64,000 nt of DNA, taken from positions 6,896,226-6,960,225 of the forward strand of contig NC_030857.1 of assembly GCF_000208745.1 (NCBI RefSeq). Reading direction: 5' to 3'. A program made the position numbers and the translations under genes. Below are positions 26,168 through 36,706 of this stretch, in pieces; the stretch's first letter is position 1; the number at the start of each line of letters is the position of its first letter. This DNA is from Theobroma cacao. Lineage: Eukaryota; Streptophyta; Magnoliopsida; Malvales; Malvaceae. The notes beneath the pieces are model-generated. The model saw only the letters and a list, made by a program, of their open reading frames with translations. It ran no database searches and was not told where the DNA came from.

Positions 26168-26680
26168 ATTTTTCACTCTCTATATATCAAAAGGAAAACA
26201 AAGTGGATCGGTTTCTTAAGTAAATCAAATATGTGGGTGGTCTCTAAAAATGAATTCCTATAGATCTAAGATGAAAAGTTATCTAAAATGATAAAATCAA
26301 TATTAACAAGAGATGTGAATTCGAATTGGGTGCTTATATAATGAGATTTATTTATATTTTTTCGTTGGAGTGAAAAATTTTGAGCTGGGAGAGATAGAAA
26401 TGAGAAGGGGTAGAATGAAAATATGGCAATGGTGAAGGAAAAAATGGCGGGAATTGGCTGATGAAGGAAAGCTGGGGGAGGAAAATTTGCCGAAGGGGGA
26501 ATTGGAGAAATGGAAGAGAAAATTTCGTGGGAGAAGAAGACCAGAAAGAGAAGAAGTCTTTTCTCTCTGATTCTTCTCTCTCTGTTCCGGGGCGCGTTGT
26601 GACTTGTGAGGGATGGTTTTGGAGTCGGTGGGACGGTAAATTGTGGAGCCCACACTCAAGGGGTGAGTGGTGGGCCATCA
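26168..26680 (-). promoter_or_regulatory. 5' leader and promoter region of the J-domain gene
   Basis: On the minus strand the DNA upstream of the ATG is pyrimidine-rich, with TTCTCTCTC tracts typical of plant leaders. Several overlapping frames of about 100-130 codons here are by-products of that composition. No clear TATA box is visible. Confidence 0.4.
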
Positions 26681-26699
26681 CATCGGCCCTTTTCTTTAT

Positions 26700-27450
26700 T
26701 ATTTAGTAATTGCTACCCCTATTTTTATGTCTCTTCTCCTTTTTCCAAATTTAGCAAAAAAAAAAAAGAATACTAGTAAAACTTAATCAAATACTAATAA
26801 TAATAAGAACCCTGATATTAAGATTTTTTTGAATATTTAATCCTAATAACAGTAACTCAAGTGGATTTTAGCTATTTAAATCAGTTTGGTTTCTCATTTT
26901 TCATAATTTATTTACTTAAATTTAATTTAATTGTGACAACCAAAAAATTAATAAAAAAATAAAGGTTCAAGTGGAATAATTTCAATTTTTACTTTCTGAA
27001 TAAAATTAAGAATGAAACTAAATATTTAATTTCAACATCAGAATTAATCAAACATTGCTGTTGGAATCAGTTTTAAAATTTCTATTTGTCCTATATTTGT
27101 TGAATTGTGTCTAAGCAGACATGACATAATAAAGTGTAAATAAATCAAATATCGAAAATAATTATTTTGTGTTATTTTTATAAAGTTACAAAATAATAAA
27201 TCACTTGCTTTAATGTTGTTCATATATTAAAAACTGCTTAATTTCCTCTAAAAGAAATGCTTAAATTGATTGCCTTAAACTTAGTACTTGTCTTTCCTCA
27301 CTTAATGCCAAAGTTTTGGTCCATATTAATATGTTTGGTAGGGTTAAGTTAGATCATGAATAGAAAATAAACTTGAGAGAGTGGTTGTATAACTTCCATA
27401 TTTGTTTAAACCTCTCCTATTGTATTGGCTCTGTAGTGAGTAGAGGTAGT
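26700..27450. other. AT-rich intergenic DNA
   Basis: No gene or clear repeat is seen. Confidence 0.5.
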
Positions 27451-28006
27451 GTCACAAATCTCACAGAGATAAAGTGGGTTTTGAAAATATAAATATAACT
27501 CTTTTACTATTTATCAAACATATTTTTTTAATTGAGAACATAAACTTATGATTTTTTGTATGGATAAAGAGCATCCAGTGTAACGAGAGCGTTTTAAAAT
27601 GTCTACCCAATGCAACAAGGATGTAATGTTTACCCAGTGCAACAAGGGCGTTGTAGAATGTCACAAATGGGTAAAGAGCCAAACAATTATCCGTCACAAA
27701 ATGGGTAAAGAGCCAACACAATGAGAGAGTTGTCGTGGAATGTCACAGATGGGTAAAGAATCAGTGTAACAAAGGTATTATAGAATGTCACATAAGGGCA
27801 AAGAGTTAGTATAACGAAAGCGTTGCAAAATTGAGTAAAAAAGAATGTCACAAGTCACACATAAGTAAGAGATGAGGTGAGTCTTGAGAATATAAATATA
27901 TATTTTTTCACAGATCCCACATCAGTAAAAGATGAAGTGAGTTTTAAAAATATAAATATAGATATTCAATCACTTATCAGATATATTTTTTGGATTGAAA
28001 ATATGG
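27451..28006. repeat. Composite repeat: outer direct copies with inner minisatellite
   Basis: Two related units of about 95-100 bp (27451-27545 and 27909-28006, sharing a cacaaatctcacag/cacagatcccacat start, gtgagtttt and aaatataaatata) enclose an array. In it GTCACA followed by GGGTAAAGAGCCA-like sequence recurs near 27660, 27693, 27740, 27786 and 27846, interspersed with CAACAAGGGCGTTGTA-like segments. A partial third outer unit lies at about 27849-27908. It reads as a decayed tandem repeat or transposon edge. Confidence 0.6.
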
Positions 28007-28210
28007 TCCATTATTTATAAACTTACTTAAATTTTATTTTTAGAGTTTAAAAACATATGAGATTAAATTTAAGTTTTGACCTGTAAGGTTGTTCTGTCTA
28101 TTGAAAATAATTCAATAGAATCACATTAAATGAAAACAAAAGGGAACAAAATTTGTAGAAATATTTTAAAAATTAAAAAAAGGGAAAATGATGGTCCACA
28201 AGTCATAAAT

Positions 28211-29771
28211 TAATAATGGAGAAAGCGAATTGAGAGCTTGCCTGGACCTTGCATGATTGTCGGCGGTGATTCTTTGGACACGTTGCATTTAAATCATGCC
28301 TTGCACACTATTGTTGCTGCTAAATTTCTGAAACTTTTCATTTTGTTACTGTTAAATTATCATTTCTGTCTCTCTTCAGGGGAAAAAAAATGGTGGCAAC
28401 CTAAATTAGGAGTTTTAGTTCAAGCACAATCTCTCAACTTGAATTATAATTTTATTTTTGATATAATATTTTAAAATTTCTTAAATTATGTATAAATTTT
28501 AAATAAATATTTGTTTTTTATATATTCAATTAAGTTTATATATTTTATTTTTGATCAAATAAGTTTTTATGTCATTAATTATCATTAGTTAAAATATCAT
28601 TTATCATTTTATATCCATATAACGTTAACATAAAAAAAAAATCATCATGTAATTATGTCATTATACCATATCAATATATTATATTTTTATATAATATAAT
28701 AAGTTAATATATTACGTCAGCATCATAACGTATAAAATAATAAGTTACTTTTTAATTAATGATAATTAATTAATTATTAATTATATAAATTTATTTAATT
28801 TAGAATAAAAATATAAAATTAAACATAATAAAAATAATTTTTATAATTTTTAAATAATTTAAATTTTTTTAAAAATATTATATCTGTATTTTTCAACGAA
28901 GAAAAGGAAAAAGAGTAAGATTCTTTGTTTCTGGTGTGACAGCCCGTGCCAGCAGCTTTTGCAATGGAGATCTCGTGGGCTAAGAGCTTAGCAAATTCAT
29001 TACTCTATTTAAATGTATATATACATACAAGTCAATGTCGGAAACAATTAATAAGTTGCAGCATTAGTGATAGCAAAGATTCAAATTTAACAGACTTGAA
29101 GACAACTAGTATATAGTAGTTGGCATGAGTATTAGGGATTAAGCTGTACTTTTTCTTGGGATTATTTGATCTCTATTGACAGTATATAAAATAATAATTT
29201 TATTGTTAATTGAGTTTTAGTCTACTTTTTCTTTTCTGACAATATTATTTGATTTTTTTTAATGGATACCTTTTGTACGTTCATTATGTATATAGTACCT
29301 TCCTGACTCAAAGAATAGAATAAAATCCCATTGGATTGAAACACAAAACAAAGTAATTAGTATAGGAAACATGGTGGAGACAAGTACCGATTGTACTCAT
29401 AATGGAGCTAAGCTGCGAGCCTGCCTGGATCTTGCCATTACTGTCGGCTTTGGCCGAAATTAGACGCAGTGAATCTATGAAAATGGGAAGAAAAGGTATT
29501 TAATTGGGCATATTGACAGGGGTGTGTTCTTTTTATTTATTTATTGGTCTTTGGGTGGTGGAAGCATGAAAAGACCTAACTTATGGTAATTTTGTCAAAA
29601 TATAATTAATCTTTCTTAAGAATGACAAGTTGGGCAGCCTAAGAATCAGACTTTACTGCGTTCCAGCAGAATCTCTGTAACTTTTAAAATTATGATTTCT
29701 TTTTTTTGGGTCTCACACGCTAACAGGCTAACAGGCAATAGCCCATCCCAGCAGCTTTCCAAGGGAGACCA
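28211..29771. repeat. Diverged A-B-A-B duplication upstream of the RLK
   Basis: Block A (28211-28266, with gagcttgcctggaccttgc) recurs at 29399-29452 (gagcctgcctggatcttgcc). Block B (28938-28972, gccagcagcttttgcaatgg) recurs at 29736-29771 (cccagcagctttccaaggg). The order A, B, A, B suggests one old tandem duplication with later indels. Confidence 0.5.
28430..28880. mobile_element. AT-rich foldback repeat, copy 1
   Basis: Inverted arms at about 28586-28615 and 28728-28762 can pair. The same arrangement and flanking AT-rich motifs (ttaaataatttaaattttttt at the right edge) recur at 34975-35390. It carries no open frame. Confidence 0.4.
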
Positions 29772-29817
29772 GCATTATCTCTACTTTAAAAGGGCACATG
29801 ACCCGTAACACAAAAAC

Positions 29818-30093
29818 CGTTGAGTCAAGGGATAGGGCCAGAGTCTCAACAGTCATGAGTTTCATGAAACAAGATTGACCCATCTGTGTGAAGAACACCT
29901 AACCCTATTTGAGTAATTTGACTACCAAACAACGTATCAAACTCTTAAACTGGGAAAACAGCAAAAAACGTGCACTTTGACCAGCGGCGGCCAAAATTGA
30001 TACTTCACTGCTTAATAACCAAGCTTTGCAAGAACAGGTCCAATATGTCCCAACGCCATTGTTTTAGATAAGATTATCACATAGGAATTCGAC
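29818..30093 (+). promoter_or_regulatory. RLK upstream region with W-box cores
   Basis: TTGACC occurs at 29875-29880 and 29977-29982, and the reverse core GTCAA at about 29824-29828. All lie within 280 bp of the start codon. TTGAC is the WRKY-factor binding core, often clustered in defence-responsive kinase promoters. A perfect 12-bp palindrome (GTTTCATGAAAC) lies at 29859-29870. No TATA box is obvious. The regulatory reading is inference. Confidence 0.4.
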
Positions 30094-31932
30094 ATGGGAA
30101 ACTCCCTTTTCTTCTCCTCCCTTCTCTTCCTCTTTTTCTCCACCGGTTTTTGCATCGATTCAAACATTTCTTCATGCCCAATCGATCTCAGTTACGTAGA
30201 AACCTTCCCATGGGATAAATCCACATGCCTCGACCCTGATGGAACGCAGTGCTGCCAAGCGCTCATCAGTCTCTTTGGCATAGGAATTGCTCAGCACCTT
30301 AAGGAGACATCCTTGTTTCAGTTACCGAACGCCGTGGCTGCAGCTTCTTGCGTGTCTGATTTTCAGAACAAGCTTGCTGCCTTGTCAATACAGCCATCTT
30401 TAGTCACTTCTTGCATACGCAACTCCACCCAGTTTGTTAGCAACGCTTCGAGTTGTGCAGGAATTATAACAATCCAAGATTGGATTGAAAAGGTTGGTCC
30501 GGTGACTGTATTAGACACTGCTTGCAGAGGTGATGTGACTGGGTTCAAGTGCAGGTCGTGTATTGAAGCTGGAAACACTGTGCTTACCACATTATTGAGT
30601 CTTGATCCAAATGGCAAAAAATGTTTTGACTTCATGGTCGTGTATGCTATCGGTGTGATCAATGAGTTCGGTCCAAAGGATCCTGGCGCAGTTGATTGCA
30701 TACTAGGCTTACCCTTGGATAGTTCAGCAACAGAGAAGTCGAAGAAAAAATCAAGCAGCGAAACCTGGCTCAAATTGGTTTTTGGTTTCCTGGGCGCTTT
30801 CTTTGGTGTTTTGCTTGCTTTTACACTAATCATCTTGTACAGGAAATGGGATAAGAAGAACAAGAGAAATGCCCCACATAGAAGATTTGTTAACACTTTC
30901 AGGGCAAACGTGTTACCAAACTCAGGTGCCAAATGGTTTAGTTTATCAGAGCTCGAACGAGCCACTAACGGATTTTCTCAAAGGAATTTGATAGGCGGAG
31001 GTACATATGGAGTTGTGTACAAAGGAACTCTTGCAGATGGTACTTTGGTTGCAGTGAAACAGATTCTTGATTTGGACTCAAAAGGCGATGAAGAGTTTTC
31101 CAATGAAGTTGAGATCATAAGCAAAATAAGGCACAGAAATCTTCTTTCTCTTCGTGGTTGTTGTGTCACAAGCGACATGGTAAAAGGTAGAAGAAGATAT
31201 CTTGTTTATGATTTCATGTCTAATGGCAATCTTGGTGATCATTTGTTCAATGATTTTAGTGGGCAGCAATTGAGTTGGCCTCAACGCAAGAATATAATTC
31301 TTGATGTGGCTAGAGGTCTGGCTTACTTGCACTATGGAATTAAACCAGCCATCTATCATCGAGACATTAAGGCCACTAACATACTTCTAGACTCAGAAAT
31401 GAAAGCAAAAGTTGCCGATTTCGGATTAGCCAAGCAGAGTTTGGAAGGGCAGTCTCATCTCACCACCAGGGTTGCTGGCACACATGGTTATTTGGCACCA
31501 GAATACGCTCTCTATGGACAATTAACAGAGAAAAGTGATGTTTACAGCTTTGGGATTGTGATTCTTGAAATTATGAGTGGGAGGAAAGTACTTGATACAT
31601 CAAATTCATCCTATCTTTTGATCACGGATTGGGCTTGGAAGCTTGCAAAATCAGGCAATGTGCAAGAAATTTTCGATGAATCGATAAGAGAGCAAGGGCC
31701 CAAAGGGGTGATGGAGAGGTTTGTTCGGGTGGGGATTCTTTGTGCTCATGTCATGGTGGCTTTCAGGCCAAAAATCGCTGAAGCTCTGAAGATGTTAGAG
31801 GGTGATATTGACATTCCCAAGTTACCAGACAGGCCATTGCCACTCAGTCATGAGTCCTTTAAATCATCCTTAGGGAGTGGTGCATCAACAAGTACTACAT
31901 CAAGAACTAGCTCAAACATGTCCCTAGTATAG
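30094..31932 (+). CDS. SPARK-domain receptor-like kinase (At1g11050-like)
   Basis: Single-exon gene for a 612-residue plasma-membrane receptor-like kinase. Residues 1-20 are a hydrophobic signal peptide. The ectodomain to about residue 210 is cysteine-rich and starts with SCPIDLSYVETFPWD, a hallmark of the SPARK domain. A membrane helix lies at about 227-249, followed by a basic stop-transfer stretch. The kinase domain has its glycine loop at 301-309 (GGGTYGVVYKG region), the ATP-binding Lys322 in VAVK, HRD at 422-424 in HRDIKATN, DFG at 442-444 and APE at 468-470. It is therefore predicted active. The Ser/Thr-rich tail is low complexity. It resembles the uncharacterized Arabidopsis kinase At1g11050. 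The ligand is unknown. The arginine before the catalytic aspartate makes it an RD kinase. Confidence 0.95.
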   Translation: MGNSLFFSSLLFLFFSTGFCIDSNISSCPIDLSYVETFPWDKSTCLDPDGTQCCQALISLFGIGIAQHLKETSLFQLPNAVAAASCVSDFQNKLAALSIQPSLVTSCIRNSTQFVSNASSCAGIITIQDWIEKVGPVTVLDTACRGDVTGFKCRSCIEAGNTVLTTLLSLDPNGKKCFDFMVVYAIGVINEFGPKDPGAVDCILGLPLDSSATEKSKKKSSSETWLKLVFGFLGAFFGVLLAFTLIILYRKWDKKNKRNAPHRRFVNTFRANVLPNSGAKWFSLSELERATNGFSQRNLIGGGTYGVVYKGTLADGTLVAVKQILDLDSKGDEEFSNEVEIISKIRHRNLLSLRGCCVTSDMVKGRRRYLVYDFMSNGNLGDHLFNDFSGQQLSWPQRKNIILDVARGLAYLHYGIKPAIYHRDIKATNILLDSEMKAKVADFGLAKQSLEGQSHLTTRVAGTHGYLAPEYALYGQLTEKSDVYSFGIVILEIMSGRKVLDTSNSSYLLITDWAWKLAKSGNVQEIFDESIREQGPKGVMERFVRVGILCAHVMVAFRPKIAEALKMLEGDIDIPKLPDRPLPLSHESFKSSLGSGASTSTTSRTSSNMSLV

Positions 31933-32400
31933 ATTATTTCTGTCCTTGTGGCTAGTTTGGAAAAGCTTCCGCACCAGCCAGCCACCAGATATAGTTCTTG
32001 GATTCGTGGTAAGCCTTTTTTTTTTTTCTTATCTTTTCCTCTCTCTTATACATCTAGGCACCCTACTAGTCATTGATCCCAAAATCGTGTGATTAGAAAT
32101 CAGGATACAACATGAAAAGTATACTGAGTTGCACAACATATAGTCAAGTTAATTAACCAATCTTGTAAGCCTTCATTCTTTTCTATGTATCTTGGTCATA
32201 CATGTTTAATCAGACAAGTCATTACCTAGAATTATTCAATTCAAACTTTCAAAGATTGTTTTGTTTGGAACGAAAATCGTCTGCCCGCATTTTGTGTCCC
32301 TTTTATAATTTGATGCCACGTGTCCCATAGTTTTTGTTTATTAACATCATTGTTGGTGAGGTTAGTGGTTGTTGTTCCCAGGGCGGTTAGATGTTAACCT
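31933..32400. other. 3' flank of the RLK gene
   Basis: Probably 3' untranslated region then spacer. A long T-run lies at about 32011-32025. No gene is seen. Confidence 0.5.
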
Positions 32401-33050
32401 CAATCTTATTTGACATAATGCTCGTCTTTGCTCTTCCTATTATGCCCGTCAACATTCTCATACTCCTGTACCAATAACCAGCCATCGCAATTCTCAAACT
32501 CCTGTAGCAATCAGCATCCATATATGAGGTATAAGACTTTTGGGTACTCTTTTTTTTCCCAATCATGCTTGCCAGAGTCAGAATCTTCATATGAATAAGA
32601 ACACCAATGTTTACTCTTCCTATGATGCCTATAAAGTCCTCAGATGAATAAGAATGCTTTGATCTTGTTTTTTTTTTTTGAAAATTTATGAAATTTATTG
32701 AATAATCTTAGAATCATATTACTCTGGTTGAGGAGTGATCAACCAGAGTATCAGTTATGTTTAATCCAACGTATAAAAATTCTGTATCAACAATCCATTC
32801 TTAGACTCAAGTATACAACAAAAAATTCTGTCACAAACAGAACCTTATAGTTCCAACATAGTTGGCACACAAACATACTGCAAGAAAAAGTAAGAACTTG
32901 TGAAACATACACCCTGTTTCCAGTTCTTGCGTAATCTTATAAATTAATTGATTGGTTAATATGCTTTAGTTAGTCTTGTCAGAGTCAGCATTTTTAAATG
33001 AATAAGAATGCTTGTGTCTTCTCTTTCTCTAATGTCTGTCAAAATTTGAC
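32401..33050. repeat. Dispersed direct repeats of about 65 bp
   Basis: Related segments at 32401-32460, 32571-32640, 32639-32667 (partial) and 32978-33050 share AGAGTCAG, ATGAATAAGAA, a CTCTTCCTATTATG-like core and GTCAA/AAAGTCC ends. They are in direct orientation and well diverged. Confidence 0.5.
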
Positions 33051-33735
33051 TGTCAAAACAGCTTGTTCTAAAATAATTTCGCCTCTTTTTCTTCTTCTTC
33101 TTCTTCATGATTTTCCATTTTTCTTTAACTTTTTATTACCATAATCAGAAAATACATGAACAGAAAAATTAAAAAAAAAAAAACACTTCATGTAAAAGTG
33201 TTCCTTGACTTTGATGAAAGATTTGATGAGAGAAGTGTGGAAAAAAGGAGGCTATAAAATGTTGATGTTAACTAAGATTGAAGTTTTACCTAAAGCAGTA
33301 TAAATGACCTAACAGCTGACGTTAAAAAATAAAAACATCATACACGTGGGATCAAAATATAAGCGTGTCACGTAACGGGGAACAAATCGGGGGAATGATT
33401 TGTATTTGTTATGTTTGTGATGAGGAACTCTACTATTTACCAGACCTTTTTTTTTTTTTTGGTATTTAGACTGCAAGTTTTATTTTTATATGAAAAAAAT
33501 AAAAATTGAAATTTATTTTTTTTAAATAAATTTATATGTATAAATTATTAAATTAAATGTTCAAATTATCAGATAAAGACGAGAATGAGAATGTCTTTTA
33601 AGCGTAATATTGTGTTGATTTCAACTAACCATGGGTCTTCTAGAGTAATTAACAATTAATTACACGTGTTTTTGGTCCAATAGTTTGACGATATGTTTTA
33701 TGAAATACCTTTCTTGTATTGACCATAGTGAGTAG

Positions 33736-34539
33736 TAGACCTGTCAAAATGAACTTGATCCATTGGGTTGGTTCATTTTTTATTGAATATAAGATGGGTT
33801 AGGTTTGAAAATTTAGATCCATATTAGAATCGAGCTTAAATAAGTCAGTTCATCAAATCAGTGGACTGGAGTGGGCCAGCTTTCTGAGTCAAAAAAATTA
33901 ATAATTTTATATATTTAACTATATAAATTAATAATTTAGTTACATATGATATTATTTATTTTATATATTTTAATGTCTTTAATTTTTACTTATCTAATTA
34001 ATAATTTTAATTTAGATTAAAATTTATTATTTCTTTTTCTTTTATGACAATGAATATTAGATGATAAATTGATAATAATTCATATCTTGAGACATCATTT
34101 CTGTCTAAACAAGATTTAAATATTTTGCTTGAAGATGAGGATTGAATAAGATATAAATGAGTTTTAAAGTTTTTATTATTTGATTATATACTTATGTTTA
34201 TGAGATGATAGTTTGTATTAAAGATTTATACTTTATTTATGTAATTTATTTGTTTATTTATATTTGATGTAATTTATTTTTATTATTCAATTTATGAATT
34301 AAATCATTGAATAATTTTATTAATAAAAAATTTATTATGTGGGATTATAAAAATAATTTTTTTTTAAAAAAAAAAGTTGGCTCAACTCGGCATATGAGCT
34401 AGCAAGGGGTTGGTTGGGTTGAGATTTTGATATCTCATATAATCTATAAAAAATGGATTGATCCTACTCAATTTATATTTTCTTAACCCACAAGAACTTG
34501 GGCTAAGTTAGGCCGAACCAGCTCACATTGACAGCTCTA
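33736..34539. mobile_element. hAT-type MITE with 8-bp TSD
   Basis: The left end reads TAGACCTGTCAAAATGAACT and the right end reverse-complemented reads TAGAGCTGTCAATGTGAGCT, forming inverted repeats of about 20 bp. Flanks at 33728-33735 (gtgagtag) and 34540-34547 (gtaagtag) match at 7 of 8 positions. An 8-bp duplication and TAGNNCTGTCAA ends are typical of hAT-related elements. The 804-bp interior is AT-rich with no transposase, so it is non-autonomous. Confidence 0.75.
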
Positions 34540-34974
34540 GTAAGTAGTTAGTTGAAAATGCACAAGTTACACGTGTTGATAATCAATTGGAAAAGGGGAA
34601 CATAATTCATGTAAAAAGAAATGGCCTATTCAACTATTACTCCATTGTTCACACTATTCCATTATCCTTAAATAACATGTTTTTTTTTCTTTTATTAATG
34701 GATAGTCCCTATCTCCGATCCAAAAAGCCATAATAGAGTTAATTGACGTCCGATTCAATTTACACATTTGACAAAATAAAAATCTAATTATATTGAATTG
34801 ATGTTTGATTGTAATAATTTACATTTTTAAATTGAATATGATTTAATTTATTTGATATTTTAAATATGAACTACTTTTGTTATATCATAAAGTTTGAATG
34901 ACGAATTTAATTAAACTATAACAGATAAATTTAGCATTTAAAATCATGAACACAATATTTGAAAAAAATTTTGA

Positions 34975-35390
34975 ATTATTTTAAAAAAATTATATTATTT
35001 TATTACGTTCAATCAAACTCTTATATTTTTATTTTGAATTAAATAAATTTTTATAACAATTGATTGACTAATTGTTGTTAATCAAAATGTCACTTATCAT
35101 TTTATGTTATTTGATATTAACATGACATATTGACACGTCAGAATTAATGGTAACATAATATGTTGACGTAGCATGATTATATAATCATGTGGTATTTTTC
35201 ATTTTTTATATCAGTGCTATATCAATATGATATGAACATAAAATAACAAGTTGCTTTTTGACTAATTTAGTCAAAGTACCTATTTATCCAAAAAATATAT
35301 ATGGCCTTAATTGAATGCAATAAAAAAGTAAAAACTTATATAAATTTTTTTAAATAATTTAAAATTTTTTTAAATATTTTGTCAAATTAC
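34975..35390. mobile_element. AT-rich foldback repeat, copy 2
   Basis: Inverted arms at about 35078-35110 (with cacttatcattttatgtt) and 35233-35265 (with aacataaaataacaagttg) can form a long hairpin. It is related to 28430-28880. It carries no coding sequence. Confidence 0.45.
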
Positions 35391-36280
35391 AATTACCTAT
35401 GTGATTTCCAAACTAGATTTAATGGTGTTTGGTCCAATTTGTGAATGCATTTTTTTTATTGCAAATGTCAAAATAAGGTGTTTGGTTTTTTAAATTTTAA
35501 TTTATGCAGAAGTTCATTTGAGTTTTTAGAAAAAGTTACAAATCAAAACTTATTCAAAAAGTGTTGATATATAATAATAAATATTTAATGTTCTTTAAAT
35601 TCTCACTATATCTTTTAATAATTCATAATATTATAAAAGAGAATTAATATATTTTTTATTCTTATTTTATTTGATTCACTTTAATTAATTTATTATTTTA
35701 ATTAATAAAAATATTTTTTATTTATTTCTAAAATTTATAATTTTGTTTAATAAAGTACTTGAGTTCTTTTTATTTCTTATATATTTTTTTTACATTTTTC
35801 AGTACTTCTACATTAAAAAACAATATTTTAATTTTTTACAGCAATTTTAGAATAATTCTAAAATATATTAAAATATATTTGTCAAAATTACTAACCATAT
35901 TAATAGTAGAGCTGTCCTATTAACTTTTGAGAATAATTATATGTTAATTTATTTACGACTTATTATTTTACACATAAAAATTGAATATCTATACTCCTTA
36001 AACAGGTTAAATCAGGACTATTTGTTCATTTATAATTATTTAATTTATTAATTTTTCTTTTTTATTTATATTTTTACTAAATTTAATTGATTTTTTTTTT
36101 TGTATTTCATGTACTTTATATATTGTAATTGATTAATACATATCTAATTTCTGGCTTGGAATTGGGCTTGATTGCAGTTCTATGTATTTAATTTCACCTG
36201 CAAGTGTTTCGAAGTTTTATTGCAAGAGATACGGCGCCGTTTTTATTTTTTTCTTTTTTCTAAAATTGAGAATCAGTGAA
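35391..36280. other. AT-rich spacer upstream of the PPR gene
   Basis: No gene is seen. A TAGAGCTGTCC sequence at 35908 and AGTTCTA at 36177-36183 may be the ends of another short hAT-like relic, but flanking duplications are absent. Confidence 0.4.
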
Positions 36281-36706
36281 TCTCTCTCTCTCCCCTCCTC
36301 CCCGACGGCGACGGCAATTAGGACAGCGTAACCGGTAATAATTTCTGCTTTCTTTCTTCATTTTGAAGAATTCTCATATCTTTCTGTATAATAAAATTTG
36401 ATTTCATCAATCGTTTTTTCCTCTGTATGCTAAATAATTTTTTTTTATTCATTGCCAACTACATAGGTAGCATTAGCTTTACAGAAAGGTAGTAACTATC
36501 AGTGGCTTTTTACGCTAATTCTCTCTAACCCTTAAGAGATAAGTCGAAATTCCAATCTGGGTATTTAAAAATTGGATTAAAATTTATGAATTTTGGCTTA
36601 TTGAAATCTTTATGTGCATTGATGTTATCATAAGTTTTAATGCCTTTATTTTGTTTCTTGTAATTTAGGTGAATTCTGATTCTTAACTGAAGTTCAAAAA
36701 GGAAGA
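36280..36706 (+). other. PPR gene 5' leader with intron
   Basis: A CT-rich leader (ctctctctctctcccctcc, about 36281-36300) ends at a donor at 36335 (accg then gtaata). An acceptor lies at 36668 (taatttag), 38 bases before the ATG at 36707. This gives a probable 334-bp intron in the 5' untranslated region. Confidence 0.5.

Noticed and set aside
26266..26681. Three overlapping minus-strand frames of 103-129 codons upstream of the J-domain gene
   Set aside because: Low-complexity Ser/Pro/Phe-rich products of a CT-rich 5' leader. No motif.
30363..30965. 200-codon minus-strand frame inside the RLK gene
   Set aside because: Antisense shadow of a GC-balanced coding exon. No domain and no promoter context.
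35908..36183. Second hAT-like element (TAGAGCTG ... AGTTCTA)
   Set aside because: Ends match over only about 8 bases and there is no flanking duplication.
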